From assembly GCF_001424835.1 (NCBI RefSeq), contig NZ_LMCQ01000012.1, forward strand, positions 187,755-251,754: 64,000 nucleotides of DNA, in the 5' to 3' direction. Shown here one piece after another: positions 52,351 to 61,413 of this stretch (position 1 is the stretch's first letter; every line of letters begins with the position of its first letter). The position numbers and the translations under genes are program-made. This DNA comes from Variovorax sp. Root318D1 (GTDB lineage Bacteria > Pseudomonadota > Gammaproteobacteria > Burkholderiales > Burkholderiaceae_C). The notes under the pieces are model-generated. The model was not told where the DNA came from. It saw only the letters and a list, made by a program, of their open reading frames with translations, and did no database searches.

Positions 52351-53490
52351 TCAGCGCACGAAACGGCCTTCGGGCGTGACGCGCACCATTTCGATGAAGC
52401 GCGAACCGGTGGTGGCGCCGGTCGAAAAGTCGATGTCCATGCCGGCCAGGCGCAGCTTGAGTGCGCGCAGCGTTGCGTGCAGGCGCGCGCGCGTCAGGTC
52501 GCGCCCGGTGCGCTTGAGCGCCTCGATCATCACCAGGCCGTTCAGGTAGCCCTCGAAGCTGCCGTAACCCACCGGCACCTGCGCGCGCTCCGCCAGGCGG
52601 CGGTAGTCGCGCGTCACCATTTCGACTTCACCCCAGGGATAGGGCATGACCTGCGAGATGGCCAGCCCGCTGGCCTGCAGTTGCACCACCTTGGCCGTGA
52701 CCTCGCCTGGCACGACCGACATGCCATAGAACATTGGCTTGCTGCCGGCCTCGTAGGTGGCCTTGATCACCTCGCCGGCCACCGTGCCGGCCAGGTACAT
52801 CAGCACGGCCTGCGGACGGCCTTCCGCCAGGGCCTTGCCTCCGGCAGCGGAGGTCGAGCCATCGCCCTTGACCGACACCGTGGCCGTGGGCGCGAGCTTG
52901 TGGGTGGCCATGGCTGCCTCGATCAGCTTCACCGCCTCGATGCCGCCAGGATTGTCCAGGTGGGCAATCGCGATCTTGGTCACGCCGATGGTGACGAGGT
53001 GCTCGACCAGCGCTTGCGCCTCACGCGCATTGCTGGCCCGCACGAAGTACGCCGAACCGTTCACGCTGGCGCGTGCGCTGTCACCCACGCCGTAGCCGCC
53101 GACGCTGGGCGCGCCGCTTTGCTGCAGCAGCTTGGATGCGGCGGCCGTGGTACCCGAGCCCACGCAGCCGAAGAAAGCGAACACCTTGTGGTCGTTCAGC
53201 AGCTTGCCGTAGTTCTCCAGCGCTTTCTCGGGCTTCAGTTCATCGTCCAGCGCGATCAGCTTGATCTTGCGTCCGCCCACGCCGCCTTGTTCGTTAATGG
53301 CATCGAAAGCCAGCGACGCACCGTTGTGCACCACCTTGATCTGCGAGCCGAGCGGGCCGCTCAGGACGGCCGAGCTACCGAGCAGGATCTCGCTGTCGCT
53401 CACGCCCGCTTCGGCGGCCTGCGCGGATGACAGACGAGCCAGGCCAGCGGCGAAAACCGCCGTGGAGGCGACAAAACTTCTGCGTTGCAT
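52351..53490 (-). CDS. ABC transporter substrate-binding protein (LivJ-type, type 1 fold)
   Basis: 379 aa from the ATG at 53490 (MQRRSFVAST); the longer start at 53520 is less likely. A twin-arginine-like RR start and a hydrophobic stretch form a signal, with cleavage probably after AQA. The body has SEILLGSSAVLSGPLG and a INEQGGVGGRKIKLIALDDE-like opening, typical of branched-chain amino-acid or aromatic-compound binders. No permease or ATPase genes are adjacent: an orphan binder. The A+T-rich upstream spacer has repeated CTAACAAT motifs. Confidence 0.88.
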   Translation of the reverse strand: MQRRSFVASTAVFAAGLARLSSAQAAEAGVSDSEILLGSSAVLSGPLGSQIKVVHNGASLAFDAINEQGGVGGRKIKLIALDDELKPEKALENYGKLLNDHKVFAFFGCVGSGTTAAASKLLQQSGAPSVGGYGVGDSARASVNGSAYFVRASNAREAQALVEHLVTIGVTKIAIAHLDNPGGIEAVKLIEAAMATHKLAPTATVSVKGDGSTSAAGGKALAEGRPQAVLMYLAGTVAGEVIKATYEAGSKPMFYGMSVVPGEVTAKVVQLQASGLAISQVMPYPWGEVEMVTRDYRRLAERAQVPVGYGSFEGYLNGLVMIEALKRTGRDLTRARLHATLRALKLRLAGMDIDFSTGATTGSRFIEMVRVTPEGRFVR

Positions 53491-53513
53491 GAGCAGCCCC
53501 ATTCCATCATTAG

Positions 53514-53570
53514 CTAACAATATCTAACAATTAGAAACGATGGATGCTTAGGTATTACTTGGTAATTACC
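53514..53570. promoter_or_regulatory. A+T-rich spacer with repeated CTAACAAT and a palindrome
   Basis: CTAACAAT occurs at 53514-53521 and 53524-53531, exactly one helical turn apart, framed by TAG on both sides. A perfect palindrome GGTAATTACC lies at 53561-53570, overlapping the last codons of the MFS gene, preceded by the similar GGTATTAC. The location just upstream of the leftward binding-protein gene suggests operators or a promoter; the protein that binds is unknown. Confidence 0.4.
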
Positions 53571-55050
53571 CTTGACGTTCGGGCCGACGCAGTTGCCAGG
53601 CTGCGCAAACGGCCAGTGCGCAGAGCGCTGCCAGCATCAGGAACACCTCGTCGAAGGCCGCCAGCCGCGCGGGGCTGCTCGCGGCATTGGCCAGCGAATC
53701 GCCATGCGCCGCCAGGCGCCATTCGAGCACGATGGCACACAGGCTCACGCCCGCCGCGCCGCCCAGCATGCGCAGGAAGTTGATCGCGCTGGCACCCTGC
53801 GGAATCAAGGTCTGGGCCAGCGGCCGCATCGAGCCGAGGTTCAGCGAAGGCAGGATGAAGCCCAGCCCGATGCGGCCGATGATGGCAAACGCCACCAGCA
53901 GCCACAGAGGGCTGTCGAGCCTGAGCACCATCATGAGCGCGAAGGAAGCGGCCAGCAGCACCAGGCCGATGCTCACCAGCATCCACGTCGGCTGCCGGTC
54001 GGCCAGCCGGCCCACGCCGGCGATGGTCACGGCCAGCACGATGCCCGCCGGCAGCAAGATGGTGCCCACGTGGGAGGCCGACAGCTGCAGCCCGACCTGC
54101 ATGTACACCGGCAGCAGGTAGGTCGAGCCGAACAGCGCCGTGCCGTAGATGAAGGCGACCACGCTGCCCATGGCGAACTGTCGGTACTGGAAGAGCCCAA
54201 GGTTCATCAGCGGTTCGCCGCCGTCGGCCGCCAGACGGCGCTGCCACCAGACGAAGCCGGCAAAAGCCAGCACCGCGCCCCCCAGCAGCAGGCCGGCCTG
54301 GAACGGCGAGTCGCCGCGCAGCTCGACCAGGCCGTTCAGCAAGCAAAGGGTGCCCACGGTGCCCAGCGCCAGGCCGCGCCAGTCGAGCCCGTTGCCGCGC
54401 GTGGCGGCCACGCCGCCGGGCGCCGTGGTGGGCAGGAACTTGTAGGCCAGCCAGAGCGAGGCCAGGCAGAACGGCACCACCATGAAGAAGATCGAGCGCC
54501 AGCCGAACAGGTCGACCAGCACACCGCCGATGCTCGGGCCGATGGCCGGCGCCAGCACCACGCCCATGCCGAAGATGCCGCTGGCGCGCCCCTGCTCATG
54601 GGGCTCGAAGGCGCGCAGGATGATGATGGCCGGAATAGGCTGCACCACGCCTGCCGCCAGCCCTTCGGCCACGCGCGCCAGCAGCACCAGCGAGAAGTCG
54701 TTGGCCACGCCGCCCGCAATGCCGCCCGCGAGCAGCAGCATCATGGTGCCCGCATAGGTGCGCCGGTAGCCGTAGCGCGACAGCAGCCAGGGCGTGGTCA
54801 GCATCGAGACGGTCATGGCCACCATGAAGCCCGAGCTCACCCATTGCGCCCGCTCCTGGCCGAGCGAAAAGTGGTGACTCATGTCCGGGATTGCCACGTT
54901 GACGATGGTCGAGGACATGATCGACGCCATCACCCCCACCATCACCGAGAGCAGCAGGTACCAGCGGTAGCGCGGGCCGTAGCGCTCGCGCATCGTTCCA
55001 AGGGTGGGCAGTGCCGGCGGTGCGGCTTCGGGCGGGGGAGTGGGGGTCAT
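53566..55050 (-). CDS. MFS multidrug transporter, DHA2 family
   Basis: 494 aa with about 14 hydrophobic segments. The first helix region has SVMVGVMASIMSSTIVNVAIPDM (motif D1-type, about 35-57), then QWVSSGFMVAMTVSM and the RYGYRRTY loop (motif A-type). These features fit EmrB/QacA-type drug:proton antiporters. No emrA-like membrane-fusion gene is adjacent, so it probably acts alone at the inner membrane. It is divergent from the metallopeptidase gene. Confidence 0.85.
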   Translation of the reverse strand: MTPTPPPEAAPPALPTLGTMRERYGPRYRWYLLLSVMVGVMASIMSSTIVNVAIPDMSHHFSLGQERAQWVSSGFMVAMTVSMLTTPWLLSRYGYRRTYAGTMMLLLAGGIAGGVANDFSLVLLARVAEGLAAGVVQPIPAIIILRAFEPHEQGRASGIFGMGVVLAPAIGPSIGGVLVDLFGWRSIFFMVVPFCLASLWLAYKFLPTTAPGGVAATRGNGLDWRGLALGTVGTLCLLNGLVELRGDSPFQAGLLLGGAVLAFAGFVWWQRRLAADGGEPLMNLGLFQYRQFAMGSVVAFIYGTALFGSTYLLPVYMQVGLQLSASHVGTILLPAGIVLAVTIAGVGRLADRQPTWMLVSIGLVLLAASFALMMVLRLDSPLWLLVAFAIIGRIGLGFILPSLNLGSMRPLAQTLIPQGASAINFLRMLGGAAGVSLCAIVLEWRLAAHGDSLANAASSPARLAAFDEVFLMLAALCALAVCAAWQLRRPERQG

Positions 55051-55177
55051 GAGGCGGCGGCCCGGCCGGGATGCGGGTCCGTCGTCCTACAAGCATATCG
55101 GTCTTTGCGCGGCGAGGCATGCGCCCGGCCGCCTCACAATGCATGCGCTGTCACGCCTTGCCCCTCGGAACAACGAC

Positions 55178-56596
55178 ATGAACATTCAATCCGGCGCTCC
55201 AGCCGGCGCCTCCGATCCGGTCGTGGCGCCCAATCTCGCGTCCGAGCTCGCGGCGCCGACCGTCAGCCGAGCCTACCGCTGCCAGTGCGGCCGCCCGGTG
55301 TTCCTGCGCAACAGCCAGTGCCTGGCTTGCCGCACGCCGCTCGGGTATGTGATCGACCGCCTTGGCGTGGTGCCGCTGGCGCCGGTCCAGAGCGAGGACG
55401 AAGCCGAAGCCCAGGGTGAAGGCGAAGCGAAGCCAGACGAAGAAGGCGCAGGCGCAAGCGAGAGCCAAGGCGCCGAGCCCGACATCTTCACCGTGTTCGG
55501 CAACCCGGACGGCAAACGGTACCGCCGCTGTGCCAACCTCCTGACTGCCGCCAGCTGCAACTGGATGGTGCCGGCGCCGCGCGAAGGCGACGACTCATCG
55601 TTCAACACCGAGGGCCTGGTGCCCGGCTACTGCCTCTCCTGCAGCGTCACCCGAACCATTCCCGATCTCTCGGTGGAAAGGAACGGCGAACTCTGGCGCA
55701 AGCTCGAGCATGCCAAGCGCAGGCTCATCTCCCAGCTGCTGGCGCTCGGGCTGCCGGTGGTCAGCCGCCGTGCCGATCCGGAGAACGGCCTGGCTTTCGA
55801 CTTTCTCGGCAACATGCCGGGCGCCCCGCACGTCATGACGGGGCATGAGCACGGCGTGATCACCCTCAACGCCGAGGAGGCCGAGGATGCCGTGCGCGAA
55901 CGCATCCGGGCCGAGATGCGCGAGCCCTACCGCACGCTGCTCGGCCATTTCCGCCACGAGATCGGCCACTACTACTGGGACCTGCTGGTGCAGCCCACGC
56001 CCTGGCTCGACGAATTTCGCGCGCTGTTCGGCGACGAGAGCGCCGACTACACCGCCGCGCTGCAGAGGCACTACGAACAAGGCCCTCCACTCGATTGGCC
56101 CGACCGTTTCGTGAGCAGCTACGCGAGCATGCATCCGTGGGAAGACTGGGCCGAAACCTGGGCCCACTACCTGCACATGGCCGACACCACCGACACGGCC
56201 ATGAGCTTTGGCGTGGACGCCACCAACGTCGAACTTGCGAGCGACCTGTTCACCACCGAAGACCTGTGGCGGCCGGAGCACCCGGGTGCGACCAAGTTCC
56301 TGGATTTTCTCAACGGCTGGGTGCTGCTCACCAACGTGCTCAACGAACTCTCGCGCAGCATGGGGCAGCCCGACTATTACCCCTTCGTGCTGCCGCGCGC
56401 GGCCGTGGGCAAGCTCCAGTTCATCCATTGCGTGGTCACGCAGCAGCGAGACACCACGGCATCGGCGGCCGCCGCACCCGATGTGCCGCTGCCGCCGCAG
56501 CCAGAGCCCCCCAAGTCCGCGCCAGCCGCGGTGCCCGCTCCCGCGCCGACGCAGTCACAGGCCCAATGCCAGCAGCAGAGCGCCCCTCAGTCCTGA
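55178..56596 (+). CDS. Putative zinc-binding metallopeptidase (Peptidase_Mx-like) with N-terminal zinc ribbon
   Basis: 472 aa from the ATG at 55178; an in-frame ATG at 55139 is possible. N-terminal YRCQCGRP and CLAC (C35, C37, C48, C51) form a zinc-ribbon-like unit; a Glu/Ala-rich linker (70-100) follows; then C118, C127, C152 and C155 suggest a second cysteine cluster. The catalytic HEIGH is at 260-264, and DWAETWAHYLHM may give the third ligand. The last 45 residues are Pro/Ala/Gln-rich. No signal peptide, so probably cytoplasmic. It belongs to an uncharacterised family (from memory, pfam15887). Confidence 0.8.
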   Translation: MNIQSGAPAGASDPVVAPNLASELAAPTVSRAYRCQCGRPVFLRNSQCLACRTPLGYVIDRLGVVPLAPVQSEDEAEAQGEGEAKPDEEGAGASESQGAEPDIFTVFGNPDGKRYRRCANLLTAASCNWMVPAPREGDDSSFNTEGLVPGYCLSCSVTRTIPDLSVERNGELWRKLEHAKRRLISQLLALGLPVVSRRADPENGLAFDFLGNMPGAPHVMTGHEHGVITLNAEEAEDAVRERIRAEMREPYRTLLGHFRHEIGHYYWDLLVQPTPWLDEFRALFGDESADYTAALQRHYEQGPPLDWPDRFVSSYASMHPWEDWAETWAHYLHMADTTDTAMSFGVDATNVELASDLFTTEDLWRPEHPGATKFLDFLNGWVLLTNVLNELSRSMGQPDYYPFVLPRAAVGKLQFIHCVVTQQRDTTASAAAAPDVPLPPQPEPPKSAPAAVPAPAPTQSQAQCQQQSAPQS

Positions 56597-56829
56597 GGCA
56601 CGGGTGCGGCAGGCGTGCCCACGGCGCAGCGGTTGCAGATGCAGGCCTTGCCGCGCGATGCCTCCGGCAGCGACGCGAGCGGCGCATTGCGAAAGTCCGT
56701 CGCCATGCACCAGCAGGGCGGTTGCGCCTCGCCGGTTTCGCGCGCCACTTCCATGGCGCAGCGGTTCTCCTCGCCGCACAGCGGACAGCGCGTGGCGTCG
56801 ATCGTGTCCGGAGCGGATGCAGTACTCAT
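56587..56829 (-). CDS. Cysteine-rich CWC family protein
   Basis: 80 aa from the ATG at 56829, which overlaps the stop of the upstream PPi-PFK gene (ATGA). Nine or so cysteines are arranged as RCPLCG (about 15-20), C26, PPCWC (about 38-42) and ACICNRC (about 64-70), matching the small CWC proteins that probably bind zinc. Its 3' end overlaps the convergent metallopeptidase gene by 10 bp. Function unknown. Confidence 0.8.
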   Translation of the reverse strand: MSTASAPDTIDATRCPLCGEENRCAMEVARETGEAQPPCWCMATDFRNAPLASLPEASRGKACICNRCAVGTPAAPVPQD

Positions 56830-58085
56830 CAGGCGAGCTCGAAAGCCGGCAGCTTCTTTGCCACCGCGACATTGCGCAAGGTGGCGTACACCGGCAACCC
56901 GTTTTTGTAGGCGGGGTAGTCCTCGCCCTCGATCAGCGGCAGCAGGTAGCGCCTGCACTTGTCGGTGATGCCCCAGCCGTCGTCCGAGATGAAGTCGCGC
57001 GGCATCGGCTTCTCGACGTTGGCGACCGCGTCGAGCGGCGCGCTGCCGATGCGATAGGCATAGGGCGCGTCGGAGGTGCGCTCGATGGTCGGCATCACGG
57101 CGTTGCGGCCTTCCAGCGCGAGCTCTACCGCGCGCTGGCCCAGCTCGTAGGCCTGCTTCACGTCGGTCGCCGAGGCAATGTGCCGCGCCGCGCGCTGCAG
57201 GTAGTCGGCCACGGCCCAGTGGAACTTGTGGCCCAGCGCGTCCTTGACCATCTGCGCTACCACCGGCGCGGCGCCGCCGAGCTGCGCATGGCCGAACGCG
57301 TCGCGCGTGCCCTGCTCGGCCAGGAAGGTGCCGTCGGGGTAGTGGCAGCCTTCGGACACCACCACCGAGCAGTAGCCGTGCTGCTTCACCAGCTCATCCA
57401 CGCGCGAGATAAAGCGCGCCTTGTCGAACTCGATTTCGGGGAGCAGCACCACCACCGGAATGCCGTGGTCCGCCGCCAGCCCGCCCGCCGCGGCAATCCA
57501 GCCCGCATGCCGCCCCATCACCTCGAGCACGAACACCTTGGTGGACGTTGCAGCCATCGAGCGCACGTCGAACGAGGCTTCAAGCGTCGACACCGCCACG
57601 TATTTGGCCACCGAGCCGAAGCCGGGGCAGCAGTCGGTCAGCGGCAGGTCGTTGTCGATGGTCTTGGGCACGTGGATGGCCTGCAGCGGATAGCCGAGCG
57701 ACTGCGACAGCTGGCTCACCTTGAAGCAGGTGTCGGCCGAATCGCCGCCGCCGTTGTAGAAGAAGTAGCCGATGTCGTGCGCCTTGAACACCTCGATGAG
57801 CCGCTCATATTCGCGCCGGTTCTTTTCGAGCGACTTGAGCTTGTAGCGGCACGAGCCGAACGCGCCCGCGGGCGTGGTGCGCAGCGCCGCAATGGCTTCG
57901 GCTGGTTCGGCGCCGGTGTCGATGAGATCTTCGGTGAGCGCGCCGATGATGCCGTTGCGCCCGGCGTAGAGCTGGCCGATACGGTCCGGGTGTTTTCGTG
58001 CCGTCTCGATCACGCCGCAGGCCGACGCATTGATGACCGAGGTGACGCCGCCCGACTGGGCGTAGAAGGCGTTGAGGATGGGCAT
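56829..58085 (-). CDS. pfp: Pyrophosphate-dependent 6-phosphofructokinase
   Basis: 418 aa, PfkA superfamily. The residues that set the phosphoryl donor are GGGDS (112-116, Asp in the ATP-excluding position) and PKTIDND (140-146, with K141 instead of the Gly of ATP enzymes), both pointing to PPi. Downstream MGRHAGW and the FISRVDELVKQHG region are typical. It interconverts fructose-6-phosphate and fructose-1,6-bisphosphate reversibly. It lies 48 bp after the acyl-CoA dehydrogenase gene and overlaps the CWC gene start. Confidence 0.9.
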   Translation of the reverse strand: MPILNAFYAQSGGVTSVINASACGVIETARKHPDRIGQLYAGRNGIIGALTEDLIDTGAEPAEAIAALRTTPAGAFGSCRYKLKSLEKNRREYERLIEVFKAHDIGYFFYNGGGDSADTCFKVSQLSQSLGYPLQAIHVPKTIDNDLPLTDCCPGFGSVAKYVAVSTLEASFDVRSMAATSTKVFVLEVMGRHAGWIAAAGGLAADHGIPVVVLLPEIEFDKARFISRVDELVKQHGYCSVVVSEGCHYPDGTFLAEQGTRDAFGHAQLGGAAPVVAQMVKDALGHKFHWAVADYLQRAARHIASATDVKQAYELGQRAVELALEGRNAVMPTIERTSDAPYAYRIGSAPLDAVANVEKPMPRDFISDDGWGITDKCRRYLLPLIEGEDYPAYKNGLPVYATLRNVAVAKKLPAFELA

Positions 58086-58133
58086 GCGGCCATTCTCCCG
58101 CAGCCCTTCGCCGGGCGCCAGTGCCCCCCGGTT

Positions 58134-59297
58134 TCAGCGGCCGCCGAGGCCCATCGAGCGCGTGATCACTTCCTTCATGATCTCGTTGGTGCCGCCATAG
58201 ATGCGCTGCACCCGCGCGTCGGCATACGCGCGCGTGATGGGGTACTCCCACATGAAGCCGTAGCCGCCGTGCAGCTGCACGCATTCGTCCATCACCTTGC
58301 ACTGCAGGTCGGTGGTCCAGTACTTGGCCATGCTGGCAGTGGCGGTATCGAGCTTTTCGGCCAGCAGCAGCTCGATGCACTTGTCGACGAACACCTGCGC
58401 CACCTGCACTTCGGTCTGCAACTCGGCCAGCGTATAGCGGGTGTTCTGGTAGTTGCCCACCGGCTGGCCGAACACCTTGCGATCCTTCACATAGGCCACG
58501 GTCTGGTCGATGGCGGCCTGCGATGCGGCCACTGCGCTGATCGCGATCTGCAGCCGCTCCCACGGCAGCTGCTCCATCAGGCAGACGAAGCCGCGGTTCA
58601 GCTGCGCGGCATCGCCGAGCAGCGCATCGGCGGGCAGATGCACGTCGTTGAAGAACAGCTCGGAGGTGTCCTGCGCCTTCAGCCCCAGCTTTTTGAGGCG
58701 CTTGCCCTTTTCGAAGCCCGGCGTGCCGCGCTCGACCAGGAACAGGCTGGTGCCTTTCGCGCCGGCGGCCGGGTCGGTCTTGGCCACCACGATCACCAGG
58801 TCGGCATGCCAGCCGTTGGTGATGAAGGTCTTGCTGCCGTTGAGCAGGTAGCTCCCGTCGGCCTGCTTCAGCGCGCTGGTCTTCACCGCCTGCAGATCGC
58901 TGCCCGCGCCGGGCTCGCTCATTGCGATGGCGCCGACCATCTCGCCGCTCGCGAGCCTGGGCAGATGGCGCTGCTTCTGTTCCTCGGTGCCATAGCGCAG
59001 GATGTACGGCGCCACGATCTCGCTATGCAGCCCGAAGCCGATACCTGTGAAGCCGCGCGCCCAAAGCTCCTCGAACTGGATCACCGAATACAGCAGGTCG
59101 GCGCCCGCGCCGCCATATTCTTCGGGGAGCGCCATACACAGAAAGCCGTTCTCGCCCGCCTTGGACCATACGGCGCGATCCACGTAGCCCTGTTCTTCCC
59201 ATGCCTCGTGGAAGGGCGCGATCTCCTTGTCCATGAAGCGGCGGAAGCTGTCGCGAAAGGCCTCGTGGTCGGCGCTGAAGAGCGTGCGTTCGATCAT
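58134..59297 (-). CDS. Acyl-CoA dehydrogenase
   Basis: 387 aa, three-domain FAD flavoprotein. AMSEPGAGSDLQAVKTSA (about 125-142) and the FITNGWHADLVIV FAD segment are followed by QLHGGYGFMWEYPITRAY (about 341-358), where the base Glu lies in the MWEYP-type position of medium/long-chain enzymes. It catalyses the first step of a beta-oxidation cycle, passing electrons to ETF. It is four bases after the enoyl-CoA hydratase gene; thiolase, hydratase and dehydrogenase form one leftward operon. Confidence 0.92.
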   Translation of the reverse strand: MIERTLFSADHEAFRDSFRRFMDKEIAPFHEAWEEQGYVDRAVWSKAGENGFLCMALPEEYGGAGADLLYSVIQFEELWARGFTGIGFGLHSEIVAPYILRYGTEEQKQRHLPRLASGEMVGAIAMSEPGAGSDLQAVKTSALKQADGSYLLNGSKTFITNGWHADLVIVVAKTDPAAGAKGTSLFLVERGTPGFEKGKRLKKLGLKAQDTSELFFNDVHLPADALLGDAAQLNRGFVCLMEQLPWERLQIAISAVAASQAAIDQTVAYVKDRKVFGQPVGNYQNTRYTLAELQTEVQVAQVFVDKCIELLLAEKLDTATASMAKYWTTDLQCKVMDECVQLHGGYGFMWEYPITRAYADARVQRIYGGTNEIMKEVITRSMGLGGR

Positions 59298-59301
59298 GGC
59301 C

Positions 59302-60105
59302 TCAGCGCCCCGGAAACGTTGGAGGGCGCTTTTGCAAAAAGGCGCTCACGCCCTCGCGGAAGGTGGGACGGTCGATCAGCTCGCGCTGTCGTTCGCTTTC
59401 GTAATGCAGCTGTTCCTTGAGCGTGTGCCGTTCGGAGGCCTCGAAGGCTTCGCGCGCTTCGACAACCGCATGCGCCGGCAAGCGTGCGAGCCGCTGTGCG
59501 ATGGCGCGTGCTTCCTCCAGCAGTTGTTCGTCGTCGGCGCAGGCCCAGATCAGGCCCCACTGCACTGCACGCGCGGCGCTCAGGCGCTCGTCGAGCAGCG
59601 CCATGCCCATCGCGCGCGCCTTGCCCGCGCGGCGCGGAATGGCCCAAGTGCAGCCAAGGTCCGGAACGATGCCGAGCTTGGGCAAAAAGGACAGGTAGAA
59701 GTAGGCGCTGCGCGCGGCAATCGTCACGTCGGCCGCCAGCGCCAGGCCTACCCCCGCGCCGGCTGCGGCGCCGTTGACCGCAGCCACCACCGGCACAGGC
59801 AGCGTGCGCAGGGTTTCGATCAGCGGGTTGCTGAGCGACTGCATCCATTCAGCCGTCTGGTCGCCGAGGGACTTGCCTTCCTCGCCGGGTGTCATGGCGC
59901 TGAGATCGGCGCCCACGCAAAAAGCCTTGCCGGCACCGGTCAGGATCACGGCGCGCACCGCACGGTCATCGCGAATGCGCTCCAGTGTGTCGCGCAGTTC
60001 GATCTGCAGTTCGCGTGCAATCGGATTCAGCTTGGCCGGCAGGTTCAGCGTGAGCGTGGCGACGCCGTCGGCGAGCTCATAGAGCACATAAGGCTGCGTG
60101 TCCAT
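59302..60105 (-). CDS. Enoyl-CoA hydratase/isomerase family protein
   Basis: 267 aa from the ATG at 60105, whose T is shared with the thiolase stop (TGATG). Crotonase fold: GAGKAFCVGADLSAM (about 60-74, oxyanion hole) and AAVNGAAAGAGVGLALAADV (about 104-123) are typical; the LPKLGIVPDLGCTW region has Asp at the second catalytic position (as in PaaG-like isomerases), not the usual Glu. It therefore may be an isomerase or a hydratase. It is in the operon thiolase-hydratase-acyl-CoA dehydrogenase. Confidence 0.88.
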   Translation of the reverse strand: MDTQPYVLYELADGVATLTLNLPAKLNPIARELQIELRDTLERIRDDRAVRAVILTGAGKAFCVGADLSAMTPGEEGKSLGDQTAEWMQSLSNPLIETLRTLPVPVVAAVNGAAAGAGVGLALAADVTIAARSAYFYLSFLPKLGIVPDLGCTWAIPRRAGKARAMGMALLDERLSAARAVQWGLIWACADDEQLLEEARAIAQRLARLPAHAVVEAREAFEASERHTLKEQLHYESERQRELIDRPTFREGVSAFLQKRPPTFPGR

Positions 60106-61283
60106 CAGAGCCTTTCCACGATGGTGACGTTGGCCATGCCGCCGCCTTCGCACATCGTCTGCAGGCCGTAGCGCTTGCCGCGCCGGCCCAGTGCGTGGAC
60201 GAGCGTGGTCATGAGCTTGGTGCCCGAGGCGCCCAGCGGATGGCCGAGCGCAATGGCGCCGCCGTTCACGTTGAGCCGCGCCGGGTCGGCCTCCAGCGCT
60301 TCCAGCCACGCAATCGGAATGGGCGCAAAGGCTTCGTTCACTTCATAGAGGTCGATGTCCTGGATGCGCATGCCGGCCTTTTTCAGCGCATGCAGCGTGG
60401 CGGGCAGCGGTGCCTCCAGCATGATCACCGGGTCGTGCCCCAGCACGCTCATGTGGTGGATGCGCGCGAGCGGCTTCACGCCCAGCGCCTTGAGGCCGCG
60501 TTCGTTCACCACCAGCACGCCGCTCGCGCCGTCGCAGATCTGGCTCGCGGTGGCCGCGGTGCAGCGTCCGCCCTCGGCAATCAGCTTGACGCCCGAGATG
60601 CCTTCGAGCGTGGCGTCGAAGCGGATACCTTCGTCCACCGCGTGCCTTTCGCCGGTGCCCCTGCCGTCGGCCGAGAGAATTTCGATCGGCACGATCTCGT
60701 CGTCGAAGGCGCCCTCGCGGGTCGCAGCGATCGCGCGGCGGTGGCTTTCGAGCGCATAGCGGTCGAGCGCTTCTTTCTCGATGCCGTAGTTCTTGGCGAT
60801 CATCTCGGCGCCCGCGAACTGGCTGAACTCCACGCCCGGGTAACGCTTCTTCATGGCCGGGCTCATGTAGGTGCCCAGGCCCGCCTTGGCCGGCAGCGCG
60901 TTGGGCGTGAACATCGGCACGCGCGTCATGCTTTCGACGCCGCCCGCAATCACCGCGTCCATGCTGCCCGACATCACCGCCTGCGCCGCGAAGTGCAGCG
61001 CCTGCTGCGACGAGCCGCATTGCCGATCGACCGAAGTGCCCGGCACCGATTCGGGCAGCGTCGATGCCAGCACCGCATTGCGCGCGATGTTGGTGGCCTG
61101 CTCGCCCACCTGGCTCACGCAGCCGAGGATCACGTCCTCGACCGCCGCCGGGTCGATGCCGCTCTTCGCCACCAATGCGTCGATCACCTGCGCCGCCAGG
61201 TCGGCCGGATGCCAGCCCGCGAGCTTGCCGCCGCGCCGGCCGCCGGCCGTGCGCGCCGCGGCCACGATGTATGCCTCTGCCAT
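60105..61283 (-). CDS. Acetyl-CoA C-acyltransferase (thiolase)
   Basis: 392 aa from the ATG at 61283: the AAGGA site is seven bases upstream of it, whereas the ATG at 61289 is only one base away. The nucleophile C89 lies in [12 protein letters not shown], the C-terminal catalytic residues in [17 protein letters not shown] (His, about 343-359) and [12 protein letters not shown] (Cys, about 379-390). It cleaves 3-ketoacyl-CoA, or condenses acetyl-CoA. It is first in the beta-oxidation operon, separated from the upstream DUF2917 gene by a terminator. Confidence 0.93.
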   Translation of the reverse strand: MAEAYIVAAARTAGGRRGGKLAGWHPADLAAQVIDALVAKSGIDPAAVEDVILGCVSQVGEQATNIARNAVLASTLPESVPGTSVDRQCGSSQQALHFAAQAVMSGSMDAVIAGGVESMTRVPMFTPNALPAKAGLGTYMSPAMKKRYPGVEFSQFAGAEMIAKNYGIEKEALDRYALESHRRAIAATREGAFDDEIVPIEILSADGRGTGERHAVDEGIRFDATLEGISGVKLIAEGGRCTAATASQICDGASGVLVVNERGLKALGVKPLARIHHMSVLGHDPVIMLEAPLPATLHALKKAGMRIQDIDLYEVNEAFAPIPIAWLEALEADPARLNVNGGAIALGHPLGASGTKLMTTLVHALGRRGKRYGLQTMCEGGGMANVTIVERL

Positions 61284-61332
61284 GGTCATGTCCTTCTCGA
61301 AAAGAAAACAGCGGGAGACGGACGCCCGACGC

Positions 61333-61359
61333 AAAAAAGCCGCCCGTCGGAACGGCGGC
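61333..61359 (-). terminator. Intrinsic terminator of the DUF2917 gene
   Basis: On the minus strand GCCGCC (61359-61354) pairs with GGCGGC (61344-61339) over a 9-nt loop and is followed by six T residues (61338-61333). It lies 55 bp after the DUF2917 stop and about 50 bp before the thiolase start, so those genes are separate transcription units. Confidence 0.8.
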
Positions 61360-61413
61360 ATTCGGTGCTTGGAGAGTCCATGGCATCGAGGTTCGATGCC
61401 GAGGACCTGTAGG

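Noticed and set aside
56208..59420. 1070-codon plus-strand ORF opposite pfp and acyl-CoA dehydrogenase
   Set aside because: Shadow of well-supported minus-strand genes; no ribosome-binding site or domain likeness.
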